Assembly: GCF_900068895.1 (NCBI RefSeq)
Contig: NZ_CDPK01000003.1
Span: 319,472-383,471 of the forward strand
Source: Erwinia sp. ErVv1
GTDB taxonomy: Bacteria > Pseudomonadota > Gammaproteobacteria > Enterobacterales > Enterobacteriaceae
Direction of reading: 5' to 3'
DNA length: 64,000 nucleotides
In this document: positions 55,760 through 64,000 of the stretch, one piece after another
Layout: each line of letters starts with the position of its first letter
How positions within the stretch are numbered: position 1 is the first letter of the stretch
Notes under the pieces: model-generated
The model's database searches: none
The model's input: the letters and a program-made list of their open reading frames with translations, nothing else
Told to the model about the DNA's origin: nothing
Program-made: the position numbers and the translations under genes

Positions 55760-56350
55760 ATGTTTGGCTATCGATCCGCTGCGCCCAAAGTGCGCCTGAC
55801 TACGGACAGACTGGTTGTTCGCCTGGTCCATGAGCGCGATGCATGGCGTCTGGCAGACTATTACGCTGAAAACCGCGCTTTTCTTAAACCCTGGGAGCCG
55901 GTGCGGGACGAAAGTCACTGTTACCCCTCCGGCTGGCAGGCCAGGCTCGGTCTGATCACCGAAATGCACCGACAGGCCAGCGCATTCTATTTTATGGTGA
56001 TGGATCCGGAAGAAAACGCGGTTCGCGGCGTGGCGAACTTCAGCAACGTGGTACGGGGATCCTTCCATGCCTGCTACCTGGGCTATTCGCTGGGGCAGCA
56101 GTGGCAGGGCCAGGGAATGATGTTTGAAGCGCTACAGTCGGCGATTCGCTATATGCAGCGCCAGCAGCGCATCCATCGCATTATGGCAAACTACATGCCG
56201 CATAATCATCGCAGCGGCGATTTGCTGGCCCGGCTGGGTTTTGTAAAAGAGGGTTATGCAAAGGATTATCTGCTGATTGATGGTCGCTGGCAGGATCACG
56301 TGCTGACGGCCCTGACCGCCAGCGAATGGACACCCGAACGTCGGGGATAA
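55760..56350 (+). CDS. rimJ: Ribosomal protein uS5 N-acetyltransferase RimJ
   Basis: GNAT-family enzyme that acetylates the N-terminal Ala of ribosomal protein S5 and assists 30S assembly. [20 protein letters not shown] starts the protein as in E. coli. The acetyl-CoA site is in [16 protein letters not shown], and [18 protein letters not shown] is typical. AGGAG is upstream; two adjacent ATG (55757, 55760) are possible. In E. coli mdtH lies between grxB and rimJ; it is absent here. Confidence 0.94.
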   Translation: MFGYRSAAPKVRLTTDRLVVRLVHERDAWRLADYYAENRAFLKPWEPVRDESHCYPSGWQARLGLITEMHRQASAFYFMVMDPEENAVRGVANFSNVVRGSFHACYLGYSLGQQWQGQGMMFEALQSAIRYMQRQQRIHRIMANYMPHNHRSGDLLARLGFVKEGYAKDYLLIDGRWQDHVLTALTASEWTPERRG

Positions 56351-56384
56351 CACCTCCGGACGAACATAAGCGAGACGCGACGTA

Positions 56385-57311
56385 ATGAGTCAACTTCGTA
56401 TAGGCATTGTCGGATTGGGTAATATTGCGCAGAAAGCCTGGCTACCGGTGGTGACGCAGACCACGGGCTGGCATATCGCCGGGGCCTTTTCTCCCAGTCA
56501 GCAAAAAGCCAAAATCCTCTGTGACAGCTACCGTATACCGCTTTTCTCGCAGCTGGATGCGCTGGCCGCCAGCTGTGATGCCGCGTTCGTTCACACCTCA
56601 ACCGAGACGCATTTCGCTATCGTTAAACAGCTGCTGCTGGCGGGCGTGGATGTCTGCGTGGATAAACCGCTGGCGGCAACGTTACATGAAGCGGAACAGC
56701 TGGTGGAGCTGGCCCATCGCCGGGGGCGCAGGCTGATGGTGGCGTTTAATCGCCGGTTTGCGCCACGTTACCTACAGCTAAAAGCGCAGCTCAGCCAGCC
56801 GCCGGTGTCGCTGAGAATGGATAAGCACCGCAGCAATAGCGTCGGCCCGCGCGATCTGTTCTTTACCCTGCTGGATGATTATTTGCACGTGGTGGACACC
56901 GCGCTGTGGCTAAGCGGCGGCGTTGGCAAGCTGCAGGGCGGATGTTTGCTCACCAGCGATTTGGGCGAAATGCTGTATGCGGAGCATCACTTTACGGTGG
57001 GGCAGGCAAGGATAACGACCAGTATGCACCGTCGGGCAGGAACCGATCGTGAATCCGTCATGGCCATTACGGATGGCAGCGTATGGAACGTCAGCGACAT
57101 GCGCAATTTTCAGCAGGAGCACGGTGGCCAGCTGATAAGTGACCCTGTGCCAAGCTGGCAAACCACGTCGCAACTGCGTGGTTTTACCGGCGCAGCGCAC
57201 CATTTTATCGACTGCGTGCAGAATCAGACGCAGCCGCAGACCTCGGGTGACCAGGCACTGATGGCACAGCGTATCGTTGAAAAACTGTGGCGTGAAAGCG
57301 AGCGCGAATAA
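56385..57311 (+). CDS. mviM: Gfo/Idh/MocA-family oxidoreductase MviM
   Basis: NAD(P)-dependent dehydrogenase-like protein with an N-terminal Rossmann motif GIVGLGNIAQKAW and the family EKP-type motif as CVDKPLAA near residue 93. It has 308 residues. The substrate is unknown. In E. coli and Salmonella it is upstream of murJ (mviN), as here; yceH, which precedes it in E. coli, is missing. It starts 34 bases after rimJ. Confidence 0.9.
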   Translation: MSQLRIGIVGLGNIAQKAWLPVVTQTTGWHIAGAFSPSQQKAKILCDSYRIPLFSQLDALAASCDAAFVHTSTETHFAIVKQLLLAGVDVCVDKPLAATLHEAEQLVELAHRRGRRLMVAFNRRFAPRYLQLKAQLSQPPVSLRMDKHRSNSVGPRDLFFTLLDDYLHVVDTALWLSGGVGKLQGGCLLTSDLGEMLYAEHHFTVGQARITTSMHRRAGTDRESVMAITDGSVWNVSDMRNFQQEHGGQLISDPVPSWQTTSQLRGFTGAAHHFIDCVQNQTQPQTSGDQALMAQRIVEKLWRESERE

Positions 57312-57435
57312 TCCGCTGTAACAAACGAATGTGGTCATTTCCTTCAGCATCAGTAGACTATGCCGACCCGAGCGCGAAAGACCTGTGCTCAGTCGTGTCT
57401 TACGTCGTCATTTATCACCAAGAACCAGGAAGACC

Positions 57436-58974
57436 ATGAACCTGTTGAAATCGCTAGCGGCGGTCAGCTCGATGACCCTGTTTTCGCGCGTGCTGGGATT
57501 TGCCCGCGATGCCATTGTGGCAAGAATATTTGGTGCCGGGATGGCAACGGATGCATTTTTTGTGGCGTTTAAACTGCCCAACCTGCTGCGGCGTATCTTT
57601 GCTGAGGGCGCGTTTTCTCAGGCGTTTGTGCCGATCCTGGCGGAATACAAAAGTCAGAAGGGGGAAGAGGCGACCAGAATCTTTGTTGCCTATGTCTCCG
57701 GCCTGCTCACGCTGGCGCTGGCGCTGGTCACGGTGCTGGGCATGCTGGCCGCACCCTGGGTTATTCTGATTACCGCGCCGGGATTTGCCGATACGGCAGA
57801 TAAATTTGCTCTGACCTCGTCCCTGCTGCGTATCACCTTTCCCTATATCCTGCTGATTTCCCTGGCGTCGCTGGCGGGTGCGGTCCTGAATACCTGGAAC
57901 CGCTTTTCGGTACCTGCGTTCGTTCCGACGCTATTAAACGTCAGTATGATCGGTTTTGCCCTGTTTGCCGCACCGCATTTCCATCCCCCCGTGCTGGCAC
58001 TGGCGTGGGCCGTGGTCGCGGGTGGCGTGCTACAGCTGGGTTATCAGCTGCCGCACCTTCGGAAAATTGGCATGCTGGTGCTGCCGCGACTCAATCTTAA
58101 GGACGCGGGCGTCTGGCGGGTGATGCGCCAGATGGGGCCAGCGATACTTGGCGTATCGGTCAGCCAGATATCACTGATTATCAACACCATTTTCGCCTCA
58201 TTTCTGGTCTCCGGTTCAGTCTCCTGGATGTACTACGCCGATCGCCTGATGGAGTTCCCCTCCGGCGTTCTGGGCGTGGCATTGGGGACTATTCTGCTGC
58301 CCTCCCTGGCGAAAAGCTTTTCCAGCGGCAATCATGACGAATATTCCCGCCTGATGGACTGGGGGTTAAGGCTCTGCTTCCTGCTGGCGTTGCCCAGCGC
58401 GGTTGCGCTGGGGATCCTGGCAAAACCGCTCACCGTGGCACTGTTTCAGTACGGCAAGTTCACCGCCTTTGATGCCTCGATGACTCAGCGGGCGCTGGTG
58501 GCGTACTCCGTTGGCCTGATGGGACTCATCGTGGTGAAGGTACTGGCTCCCGGTTTCTACTCACGTCAGAACATCAAGACGCCGGTTAAAATTGCCGTTG
58601 TCACCCTGATAGTGACCCAGCTGATGAATCTGGCTTTTATCGGTCCGCTGAAGCATGCCGGACTGTCGCTGTCGATTGGGCTGGCGGCCTGTCTGAATGC
58701 CTCGCTGCTCTACTGGCAGCTGCGTAAGCAAAAAATCTTTCAGCCCCAGCCGGGCTGGACAAGCTTCCTGGTACGCCTGCTGCTGGCGGTAGTCGCGATG
58801 GCCGCTGCGCTGGTCGGTATGATGATGATTATGCCTGACTGGGCGAGCGGCAATATGCTCTGGCGGCTGGTGCGACTGGCGGGTGTCTGTGCGGTGGGCG
58901 GCGGCGTCTACTTCATCGTTCTGGCGCTGCTGGGCTTCCGCGTGAGCGATTACGCGCGGCGCACGGCATCATAA
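57436..58974 (+). CDS. murJ: Lipid II flippase MurJ
   Basis: Essential inner-membrane MOP-superfamily flippase that moves the peptidoglycan precursor lipid II to the periplasm. It has 512 residues and 14 hydrophobic segments. Charged cavity residues are seen in [17 protein letters not shown] (Arg18 and Arg24) and [14 protein letters not shown]. The ATG at 57436 ([12 protein letters not shown]) has AGGA upstream and matches E. coli; an in-frame upstream start at 57331 was rejected. Confidence 0.95.
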   Translation: MNLLKSLAAVSSMTLFSRVLGFARDAIVARIFGAGMATDAFFVAFKLPNLLRRIFAEGAFSQAFVPILAEYKSQKGEEATRIFVAYVSGLLTLALALVTVLGMLAAPWVILITAPGFADTADKFALTSSLLRITFPYILLISLASLAGAVLNTWNRFSVPAFVPTLLNVSMIGFALFAAPHFHPPVLALAWAVVAGGVLQLGYQLPHLRKIGMLVLPRLNLKDAGVWRVMRQMGPAILGVSVSQISLIINTIFASFLVSGSVSWMYYADRLMEFPSGVLGVALGTILLPSLAKSFSSGNHDEYSRLMDWGLRLCFLLALPSAVALGILAKPLTVALFQYGKFTAFDASMTQRALVAYSVGLMGLIVVKVLAPGFYSRQNIKTPVKIAVVTLIVTQLMNLAFIGPLKHAGLSLSIGLAACLNASLLYWQLRKQKIFQPQPGWTSFLVRLLLAVVAMAAALVGMMMIMPDWASGNMLWRLVRLAGVCAVGGGVYFIVLALLGFRVSDYARRTAS

Positions 58975-59009
58975 AAAGACCCCGGCGCAACGTTTGCTGC
59001 GCCGGGGTC
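58973..59009 (-). terminator. Intrinsic terminator of flgMN (and murJ)
   Basis: A 12-bp stem GACCCCGGCGCA/TGCGCCGGGGTC with an 8-base loop is followed on the minus strand by TTTTT. It starts at the murJ stop and lies 35 bases beyond flgN; the T-run favours the flgMN direction. Confidence 0.85.
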
Positions 59010-59044
59010 GGAAGCGTTTCGGAAAGGCAGGGCGGGAACGTTAA

Positions 59045-59476
59045 TCAGACTTTACGACTGATAAAACCGCTCGAGGTTGCCTGACCGTCCGGGCCATAGA
59101 ATTTTTGCGTCTGGTGGGGCTTAAGCACCTCCAGCGCCTGCTCGGTAAAGCCAATCTGATGATTCAGCAGCAGCCCGTTGTGCAGGTTGGTATCCCGCAG
59201 CTTAACGGTCTGCTCCTGAATAGCGGCCCAGCGCTTCGCCATCTCCGGCTGAAGGCTGTAGGGCGCATGTAGCCCGGCCTCTTTTTCCGCATCGCGCCGC
59301 AGCTGCTCAATAAAATTGAGCGTGGCCAGCAGGGAGCTTTTATCTTCGGTAATACGCTGGAGCAAGCTGCTGTTGACCTGTCCGCCAGAGAGCTGTTGCT
59401 GCTCTGCCATCATGACGTCGGCCAGGTTCGATAGCACTTCGAGCATTTTATCAAGCGCGTTCAGCAGCTTATCCAT
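59045..59476 (-). CDS. flgN: Flagellar export chaperone FlgN
   Basis: A 143-residue cytosolic helical chaperone for the hook-associated proteins FlgK and FlgL. MDKLLNALDKMLEVLSNLADVM and LNFIEQLRRDAE correspond to the FlgN fold. It lies 4 bases downstream of flgM, with which it is co-transcribed. Confidence 0.92.
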   Translation of the reverse strand: MDKLLNALDKMLEVLSNLADVMMAEQQQLSGGQVNSSLLQRITEDKSSLLATLNFIEQLRRDAEKEAGLHAPYSLQPEMAKRWAAIQEQTVKLRDTNLHNGLLLNHQIGFTEQALEVLKPHQTQKFYGPDGQATSSGFISRKV

Positions 59477-59480
59477 CCGG

Positions 59481-59777
59481 TTAGTTACCTTCTATCGAAT
59501 CTTTTGCCTGTTGAATCAGGGCATCAGCGATTTTACCGCTGTCCATTTTCAGGTCGCCATTGCGAATGGCGGTTTTTAACTCTTCCACGCGCGCGGTGTT
59601 AATATCCTGCGAGCTGGATTTGGTCAGCTGTGACTGCGCGCCGCTCAGTACAACCTGGGTAGCGGACGGGGTAGTTTTCGTCTCGACCTGACGTGCCTTC
59701 GGTGCTGCCGTTTCGTTAGTATCACGCGTCTGAACGGTAGCCGCTGGGTTCAAAGGTTGAGTTCTGTCGATGCTCAT
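59481..59777 (-). CDS. flgM: Anti-sigma-28 factor FlgM
   Basis: A 98-residue, largely disordered protein that binds FliA (sigma-28) and is exported when the hook is complete, releasing late flagellar genes. The N-terminus MSIDRTQPLNP and C-terminal helices VEELKTAIRNGDLKMDSGKIADALI are as in Salmonella FlgM. It has its own sigma-28 promoter upstream, besides read-through from flgA. Confidence 0.94.
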   Translation of the reverse strand: MSIDRTQPLNPAATVQTRDTNETAAPKARQVETKTTPSATQVVLSGAQSQLTKSSSQDINTARVEELKTAIRNGDLKMDSGKIADALIQQAKDSIEGN

Positions 59778-59846
59778 GTCTGGCTCCTGTATGCTCAGGC
59801 CTGAAAGCGGCCAGATAAGATAAGTGTACTATGTCTGTTAATTACA

Positions 59847-59873
59847 CTATCGGCAGAACTGAAGCCATCTTTA
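59847..59873 (-). promoter_or_regulatory. Sigma-28 (FliA) promoter of flgM
   Basis: Read on the minus strand: TAAAGATG, an 11-base spacer, GCCGATAG. This matches the sigma-28 consensus TAAAGTTT-N11-GCCGATAA with three mismatches. It lies just after the flgA stop and about 70 bases before flgM. Confidence 0.88.
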
Positions 59874-59878
59874 GCCCT

Positions 59879-60547
59879 TTATAGCGTTATCAGAATATTC
59901 CCATCCGCGCCAACTTTACCATTCACAATCTGCCCTGAACTCATTCTCACGCGTACCAGCTGGGCGGCGGTGGCATTATTCATGGCCTGCCCCTCGCTGG
60001 AGACGTTAAAGCCCTCGCCGCTGGCGGTTACGGTCACGTTCTGACCCGCCTTAACCCGCCAGGGCTGTCTGACCATCATCAGCGTAACCGGCTGTCCTGG
60101 CAAAAAGTCGCGCAGGGTGACCGCATCGGCAATCTCATCCGCTGACATCACCGCACGGGCGGGCAGGGTATCCAGCCGTCCGTGTTCAATTTTGACATCG
60201 GCGGGCGTGAGGGCGGTACCGCGAGCCACCTGCCGGGCGGCGACGATATAATCGCCGGTCACCTGAACCTGGACCTGAATATAGCGACGGTTCTGCCCGC
60301 AGTTTGCGGCGACGCTCATGCTACCCCACATCCGGCTGTTACCGGGAAGTGAGAACTGCGGGGCAGTGCAGTCTGGCCACTGTGCCTGCGGCGTTTTTAC
60401 TACCACGCTAAGGGTATCGGCACTCTGGCCGTTTTCACCATAGCGGGATTTAAAAAATTGATTTAACTGACCGGTCAGGTCTTCGGCGCTGGCCGACAGC
60501 GTGAGCAGTCCGGTCAGGCACATTACAAGCAGGCTTAAGGCGCGCAT
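59879..60547 (-). CDS. flgA: Flagellar P-ring assembly chaperone FlgA
   Basis: Periplasmic chaperone for the P-ring protein FlgI. A signal peptide (MRALSLLVMCLTGLLTLSASA) is followed by a SAF-type and C-terminal beta domain ending VRVRMSSGQIVNGKVGADGNILITL. The ATG at 60547 has GGGAAG seven bases upstream; longer in-frame starts at 60562 or 60619 are less likely. It gives 222 residues. Divergent from flgB, as in all enterobacteria. Confidence 0.92.
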   Translation of the reverse strand: MRALSLLVMCLTGLLTLSASAEDLTGQLNQFFKSRYGENGQSADTLSVVVKTPQAQWPDCTAPQFSLPGNSRMWGSMSVAANCGQNRRYIQVQVQVTGDYIVAARQVARGTALTPADVKIEHGRLDTLPARAVMSADEIADAVTLRDFLPGQPVTLMMVRQPWRVKAGQNVTVTASGEGFNVSSEGQAMNNATAAQLVRVRMSSGQIVNGKVGADGNILITL

Positions 60548-60702
60548 TTTTTCTTCCCGCATCTCAACATGAAAGTCATTGTACTGACTGTTGCCCCAGG
60601 TCAAGGCGCAAATTAGCAACGCTTTTAGGCGCTATTCTGACGATAAGTCTTCCCCCCACGCGCTTATGCTGTCAGCTCTAAATTCTCATTTGCGGAGGAC
60701 GC

Positions 60703-61116
60703 ATGCTCGACAAACTGGACGCGGCACTCAGGTTTAATACCGAAGCGTTAAACCTGCGTGCCCAGCGGCAGGAAATCCTGGCATCTAACATCGCCAATGC
60801 TGACACCCCTGGCTATCAGGCTCGCGATATTGATTTCGCCAGTCAGATGAACAAGGTGATGGAGCAGGGGCGGGCACAAGGATCGGGGCTGTCGCTGGCG
60901 GTTACGTCGGCACGCCATATTCCCGCAGAAACGCTGCAACCCGCCTCCATGGACCTGATGTACCGCATCCCGGATCAGCCGTCGATGGATGGCAACACGG
61001 TTGATATGGACCGCGAACGTACGCAGTTTGCGGACAACAGCCTGAAATATCAGACCGATCTGACCGTTATCAGCAGCCAGATCAAAAGCATGATGTCCGT
61101 GCTACAGGGGCAATAA
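60703..61116 (+). CDS. flgB: Flagellar basal-body proximal rod protein FlgB
   Basis: Rod protein at the cell-proximal end of the flagellar axle, 137 residues. The flagellar rod N-terminal signature [25 protein letters not shown] is present. The start has GGAGGA upstream. First gene of flgBCDEF..., expected to be controlled by FlhDC from the flgA-flgB space (60548-60702), where no site was identified with confidence. Confidence 0.95.
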   Translation: MLDKLDAALRFNTEALNLRAQRQEILASNIANADTPGYQARDIDFASQMNKVMEQGRAQGSGLSLAVTSARHIPAETLQPASMDLMYRIPDQPSMDGNTVDMDRERTQFADNSLKYQTDLTVISSQIKSMMSVLQGQ

Positions 61117-61119
61117 TCG

Positions 61120-61524
61120 ATGTCTTTACTCAATATTTTTGATATTGCGGGATCGGCGATGAACGCACAGTCGCAGCGGCTCAACGTCAGCGCCAGTAAC
61201 CTGGCTAACGCCGACAGCGTTACCGGGCCTGACGGCCAGCCGTATGTGGCAAAGCAGGTGGTCTTTCAGACCAATGCCGAGCCCGGCTCACCCACCGGCG
61301 GCGTACGTGTTTCCCAGGTGGTTGACGATCCCACACCAGCAAAGCTGGTCTATGAACCGGGCAATCCCATGGCGGATGCGAAAGGCTACGTAAAAATGCC
61401 TAACGTTGACGTAGTCGGGGAAACGGTGAACACCCTTTCGGCCTCACGCAGCTACCAGGCTAACGTCGAAGTGTTAAACACCGTTAAGCAAATGATGATG
61501 AAAACCCTGACGATGGGTCAATAA
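61120..61524 (+). CDS. flgC: Flagellar basal-body rod protein FlgC
   Basis: Proximal rod protein, 134 residues. The N-terminal motif [22 protein letters not shown] and C-terminal [23 protein letters not shown] are the conserved axial-protein ends. It starts 3 bases after flgB. Confidence 0.95.
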   Translation: MSLLNIFDIAGSAMNAQSQRLNVSASNLANADSVTGPDGQPYVAKQVVFQTNAEPGSPTGGVRVSQVVDDPTPAKLVYEPGNPMADAKGYVKMPNVDVVGETVNTLSASRSYQANVEVLNTVKQMMMKTLTMGQ

Positions 61525-61535
61525 GGAGCTCGCTA

Positions 61536-62204
61536 ATGGGCATTGCTGTAGGCGTAAATGAAAAGCTGGATAACAGCTCAATTACCACCACCTCGACCAC
61601 CGATACGTCGTCTGCCGATCTTCAAAGCAACTTTTTAACGCTTTTGGTGACACAGTTAAAAAACCAGGACCCGACTAATCCGATGGATAACAGCCAGCTG
61701 ACCACCCAGCTGGCGCAGATCAATACCCTGAGCGGTATTGAGAAACTGAATACCACGCTGGGATCGATCTCCGGGCAGATCAACAGCGGGCAGTCTCTGC
61801 AGGCCTCCGCGCTTATCGGTAAAGGCGTGATGGTTGATGGCTCGCAGGTCTTAGTGGGCAGCAGTCAGACCACGCCATTTGGCGTCAGTCTGGAGCAGGC
61901 CTCTACCGCCACCACAGCTACCATCAGCGATTCGACAGGCAAGGTGGTGCAGACCATCAACCTGGGTGCGCTGACTGCGGGCGTGCACACCTTCTCATGG
62001 GATGGCTCGTCATCCGATGGCACGGCAGCGGCAGATGGCAAATATAGCGTGTCAATCAGCGCCAGCAACGCGACCGGTCAACTGGTTGCGCAGCCGCTGA
62101 ATTATGCACTGGTCAATGGGGTGACTAACGACACGAGCGGTGCCGTTTTAGACCTCGGTACGATGGGTACCAGTACCGTCGCGAACGTTCGTCAGATTAT
62201 TTAA
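61536..62204 (+). CDS. flgD: Flagellar hook assembly protein FlgD (hook cap)
   Basis: Scaffold cap for hook growth, 222 residues. The N-terminal FLTLLVTQLKNQDPTNPMDNSQLTTQLAQ is the secreted-cap signature, and the C-terminal FlgD Tudor/Ig-like part includes GVHTFSWDGSSSDGTAA. AAGGAG precedes the start. It lies between flgC and flgE. Confidence 0.95.
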   Translation: MGIAVGVNEKLDNSSITTTSTTDTSSADLQSNFLTLLVTQLKNQDPTNPMDNSQLTTQLAQINTLSGIEKLNTTLGSISGQINSGQSLQASALIGKGVMVDGSQVLVGSSQTTPFGVSLEQASTATTATISDSTGKVVQTINLGALTAGVHTFSWDGSSSDGTAAADGKYSVSISASNATGQLVAQPLNYALVNGVTNDTSGAVLDLGTMGTSTVANVRQII

Positions 62205-62228
62205 TTAACCCTTTCCAGGAGATTACAC

Positions 62229-63428
62229 ATGGCATTTTCACAGGCAGTCAGCGGTCTTAACGCCGCCTCCAGCAATCTTGACGTAATAGGTAACAACATT
62301 GCGAACTCTGCGACCGTGGGCTTTAAATCCGCCACCGTCTCCTTTGCGGATATGTTTGCCGACTCCAAGGTTGGGCTGGGCGTTAAGGTGGCTGCGGTCA
62401 CGCAGGACTTTAACGACGGTACCACCACCTCTACCAGCCGCGGGCTGGATGTGGCGATCAGCCAGTCAGGTTTCTTCCGCATGACCGATACCACCGGTGC
62501 GGTCTACTACAGCCGTAATGGCCAGTTCACGCTGGATGAAAACCGCAATATCGTTAACGCAGCGGGCCTGCAGCTGACCGGCTATCCGGCAACCGGCACG
62601 CCGCCAACCGTTCAGACCGGCGCTACGCCGGTGGCGCTGAGCGTACCGACCACCGCGATGTCAGCGAAAGCGACCACCACGGCGGCACTGGTGGCTAACC
62701 TCAACTCTACCGACAGCGTTCCCACGACGACGCCTTTTGATGCAACCAACGTTGACACCTACAACAGCAAAGCATCAATGACCACGTATGATTCACTGGG
62801 TAACGCCCACACCATGAATCTCTACTTCGTCAAGTCGAGTGATAACAACTGGACTGTTAACGCGCAGGATGCCAGCACCGGTGCTGCCGCTGGTTCGTTT
62901 AACATGACCTTTAACAGCAGCGGTCAGCTGACTTCCGATGCGAACCAGACGCTGAGCATGGCGTCCCTGAACGGTTCCGCAGCCCAGACGTTCTCGCTGA
63001 GCATGCTGAACAGCCAGCAGCAGAACACCGGTACCAGCACCTTTGGTAACCCGACTCAGAACGGTTATAAGCCGGGCGAACTGACCAGCTATCAGATTAA
63101 TAACGACGGCACCGTAGTCGGTAACTACTCAAACGAGCAGTCCCAGACGCTGGGCCAGATTGCGCTGGCTAACTTTGCCAACCCGGAAGGACTCAAGTCA
63201 GAGGGCAACAACGTCTGGTCTGCGACGAACTCGTCCGGTCAGGCACTGGTAGGGCTTGCCGGTACCGGTAACCTCGGCACCCTGACCGCAGGCGCGCTGG
63301 AGTCATCCAACGTCGACCTGAGTAAAGAGCTGGTCAATATGATCGTCGCCCAGCGTAACTATCAGTCTAACGCCCAGACTATCAAAACTCAGGACCAGAT
63401 CCTCAACACCCTGGTCAACCTGCGTTAA
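62229..63428 (+). CDS. flgE: Flagellar hook protein FlgE
   Basis: Structural subunit of the flagellar hook, 399 residues, secreted by the flagellar apparatus. The N-terminal SQAVSGLNAASSNLDVIGNN and C-terminal NMIVAQRNYQSNAQTIKTQD helices are conserved; the central domain is Thr/Ser/Asn-rich, as usual. GGAG precedes the ATG. It follows flgD by 24 bases. Confidence 0.95.
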   Translation: MAFSQAVSGLNAASSNLDVIGNNIANSATVGFKSATVSFADMFADSKVGLGVKVAAVTQDFNDGTTTSTSRGLDVAISQSGFFRMTDTTGAVYYSRNGQFTLDENRNIVNAAGLQLTGYPATGTPPTVQTGATPVALSVPTTAMSAKATTTAALVANLNSTDSVPTTTPFDATNVDTYNSKASMTTYDSLGNAHTMNLYFVKSSDNNWTVNAQDASTGAAAGSFNMTFNSSGQLTSDANQTLSMASLNGSAAQTFSLSMLNSQQQNTGTSTFGNPTQNGYKPGELTSYQINNDGTVVGNYSNEQSQTLGQIALANFANPEGLKSEGNNVWSATNSSGQALVGLAGTGNLGTLTAGALESSNVDLSKELVNMIVAQRNYQSNAQTIKTQDQILNTLVNLR

Positions 63429-63449
63429 TTCGGCTAACAGGATCGTCTT

Positions 63450-64000
63450 ATGGATCACGCGATATATACCGCCATGGGGGCTGCCAGTCAGACCCTCGAA
63501 CAGCAGGCAGTGACGGCCAGTAACCTGGCTAACGCCTCAACCCCCGGCTTCCGTGCACAGCTTAACGCGCTGCGGGCGGTGCCGGTGCAGGGGCTTTCGC
63601 TGCCAACGCGCACGCTGGTCACCGCATCAACACCCGGTGCCGACATGTCGCAGGGCTCGCTGGACTACACCGAGCGCCCGCTGGACGTCGCCGTGCGTGA
63701 GGACGGCTGGCTGGCCGTGCGTGCGCCCGATGGCAGCGAAGCCTATACGCGCAACGGCAATATGGAGCTCGACCCGGCCGGGCAGCTCACCATCCAGGGT
63801 AACCTGGTGATGGGCGACGGCGGACCGATTGCCGTACCGCAGGGGTCTGAGGTGACCATTGCTGCTGATGGCTCTATTACCGCGCTGAACCCGGGCGATC
63901 CGCCGAATGCCACTGTCCAGCTGGGACGTCTGAAGCTGGTGAAAGCCACCGGCAATGAAGTGACTCGCGGGGATGACGGACTGTTCCGTCTGACCGCGAG
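63450..64000 (+). CDS. flgF: Flagellar basal-body rod protein FlgF, 5' part
   Basis: Proximal rod protein; the gene is cut by the window end after 183 codons. MDHAIYTAMGAASQTLEQQA followed by VTASNLANASTPGFRAQLNALR is the FlgF N-terminus. The segment YTERPLDVAVREDGWLAV is also typical. The start at 63450 has AACAGGA upstream, 21 bases after flgE. The reading frame is open to the last base. Confidence 0.93.
   Translation, partial: MDHAIYTAMGAASQTLEQQAVTASNLANASTPGFRAQLNALRAVPVQGLSLPTRTLVTASTPGADMSQGSLDYTERPLDVAVREDGWLAVRAPDGSEAYTRNGNMELDPAGQLTIQGNLVMGDGGPIAVPQGSEVTIAADGSITALNPGDPPNATVQLGRLKLVKATGNEVTRGDDGLFRLTA

Overview
The window is a chromosomal segment of a member of the Enterobacterales, most likely Erwiniaceae (Erwinia/Pantoea group). 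This is inferred from close protein similarity and gene order to Escherichia coli (agp-yccJ-wrbA-ymdF-rut, uvrY-uvrC-pgsA-glyW-cysT-leuZ, clsC-opgC-opgGH-yceK-msyB-mdtG-lpxL-trhO, solA-bssS-dinI-pyrC-yceB-grxB-rimJ-mviM-murJ-flg), combined with plant/insect-associate features (phz-type quorum sensing, a Tc-toxin C subunit, a type VI lipase). No species call is possible from sequence reading alone.

Layout. 1-12.1 kb: 3' end of a glucose-1-phosphatase gene with a repetitive Lys/Asp/Ala tail, a succinate-semialdehyde dehydrogenase, wrbA-yccJ, ymdF, the complete pyrimidine-degradation operon rutABCDEFG with divergent rutR and a readable sigma-54/RutR control region, and cycA. 12.1-14.5 kb: an 887-bp AT-rich intergenic region followed by a tandem luxR-luxI pair with a phz/lux box and a structured luxI leader. 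14.5-18.9 kb: glpM/ydgC, yecF, uvrY-uvrC, pgsA and the glyW-cysT-leuZ tRNA cluster. 18.9-22.25 kb: a decayed element bounded by 106-bp direct repeats derived from the 3' end of leuZ. It holds a truncated integrase, a truncated Q antiterminator, a broken CdiA-CT (RNase A-like) toxin with an overlapping intact immunity gene, and three small unknown genes. 22.3-27.5 kb: a small CxxC protein and a MarR-MFS-HlyD-OMF tripartite efflux operon. 27.7-31.2 kb: a TccC/RHS protein whose C-terminal toxin is a TcdA/TcdB-like glycosyltransferase, plus two tiny membrane proteins. 31.2-39.5 kb: a glycoside hydrolase, clsC and the osmoregulated periplasmic glucan genes opgC and opgGH. 39.7-42.3 kb: a type VI lipase effector/immunity pair inserted between opgH and yceK. 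42.6-58.9 kb: yceK, msyB, mdtG, lpxL, an Old Yellow Enzyme, trhO, a ProP-family transporter, solA, bssS, dinI (with LexA box), pyrC, yceB, grxB (frameshifted near its end), rimJ, mviM and murJ. 59-64 kb: start of the flagellar cluster, flgN-flgM-flgA reading left and flgBCDEF reading right, with flgF cut by the window end.

How it works together. Most of the window is core metabolism and envelope biology: pyrimidine scavenging under nitrogen control, lipid A and glucan synthesis, cardiolipin synthesis, peptidoglycan lipid II flipping and flagellar assembly. Accessory competition and virulence modules sit between conserved blocks: quorum sensing next to yecF/uvrY, a CDI toxin/immunity remnant at leuZ, a glycosyltransferase Tc toxin, and a T6SS phospholipase pair. 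All product names rest on reading the translated sequences and on recalled family features; no database search was run.
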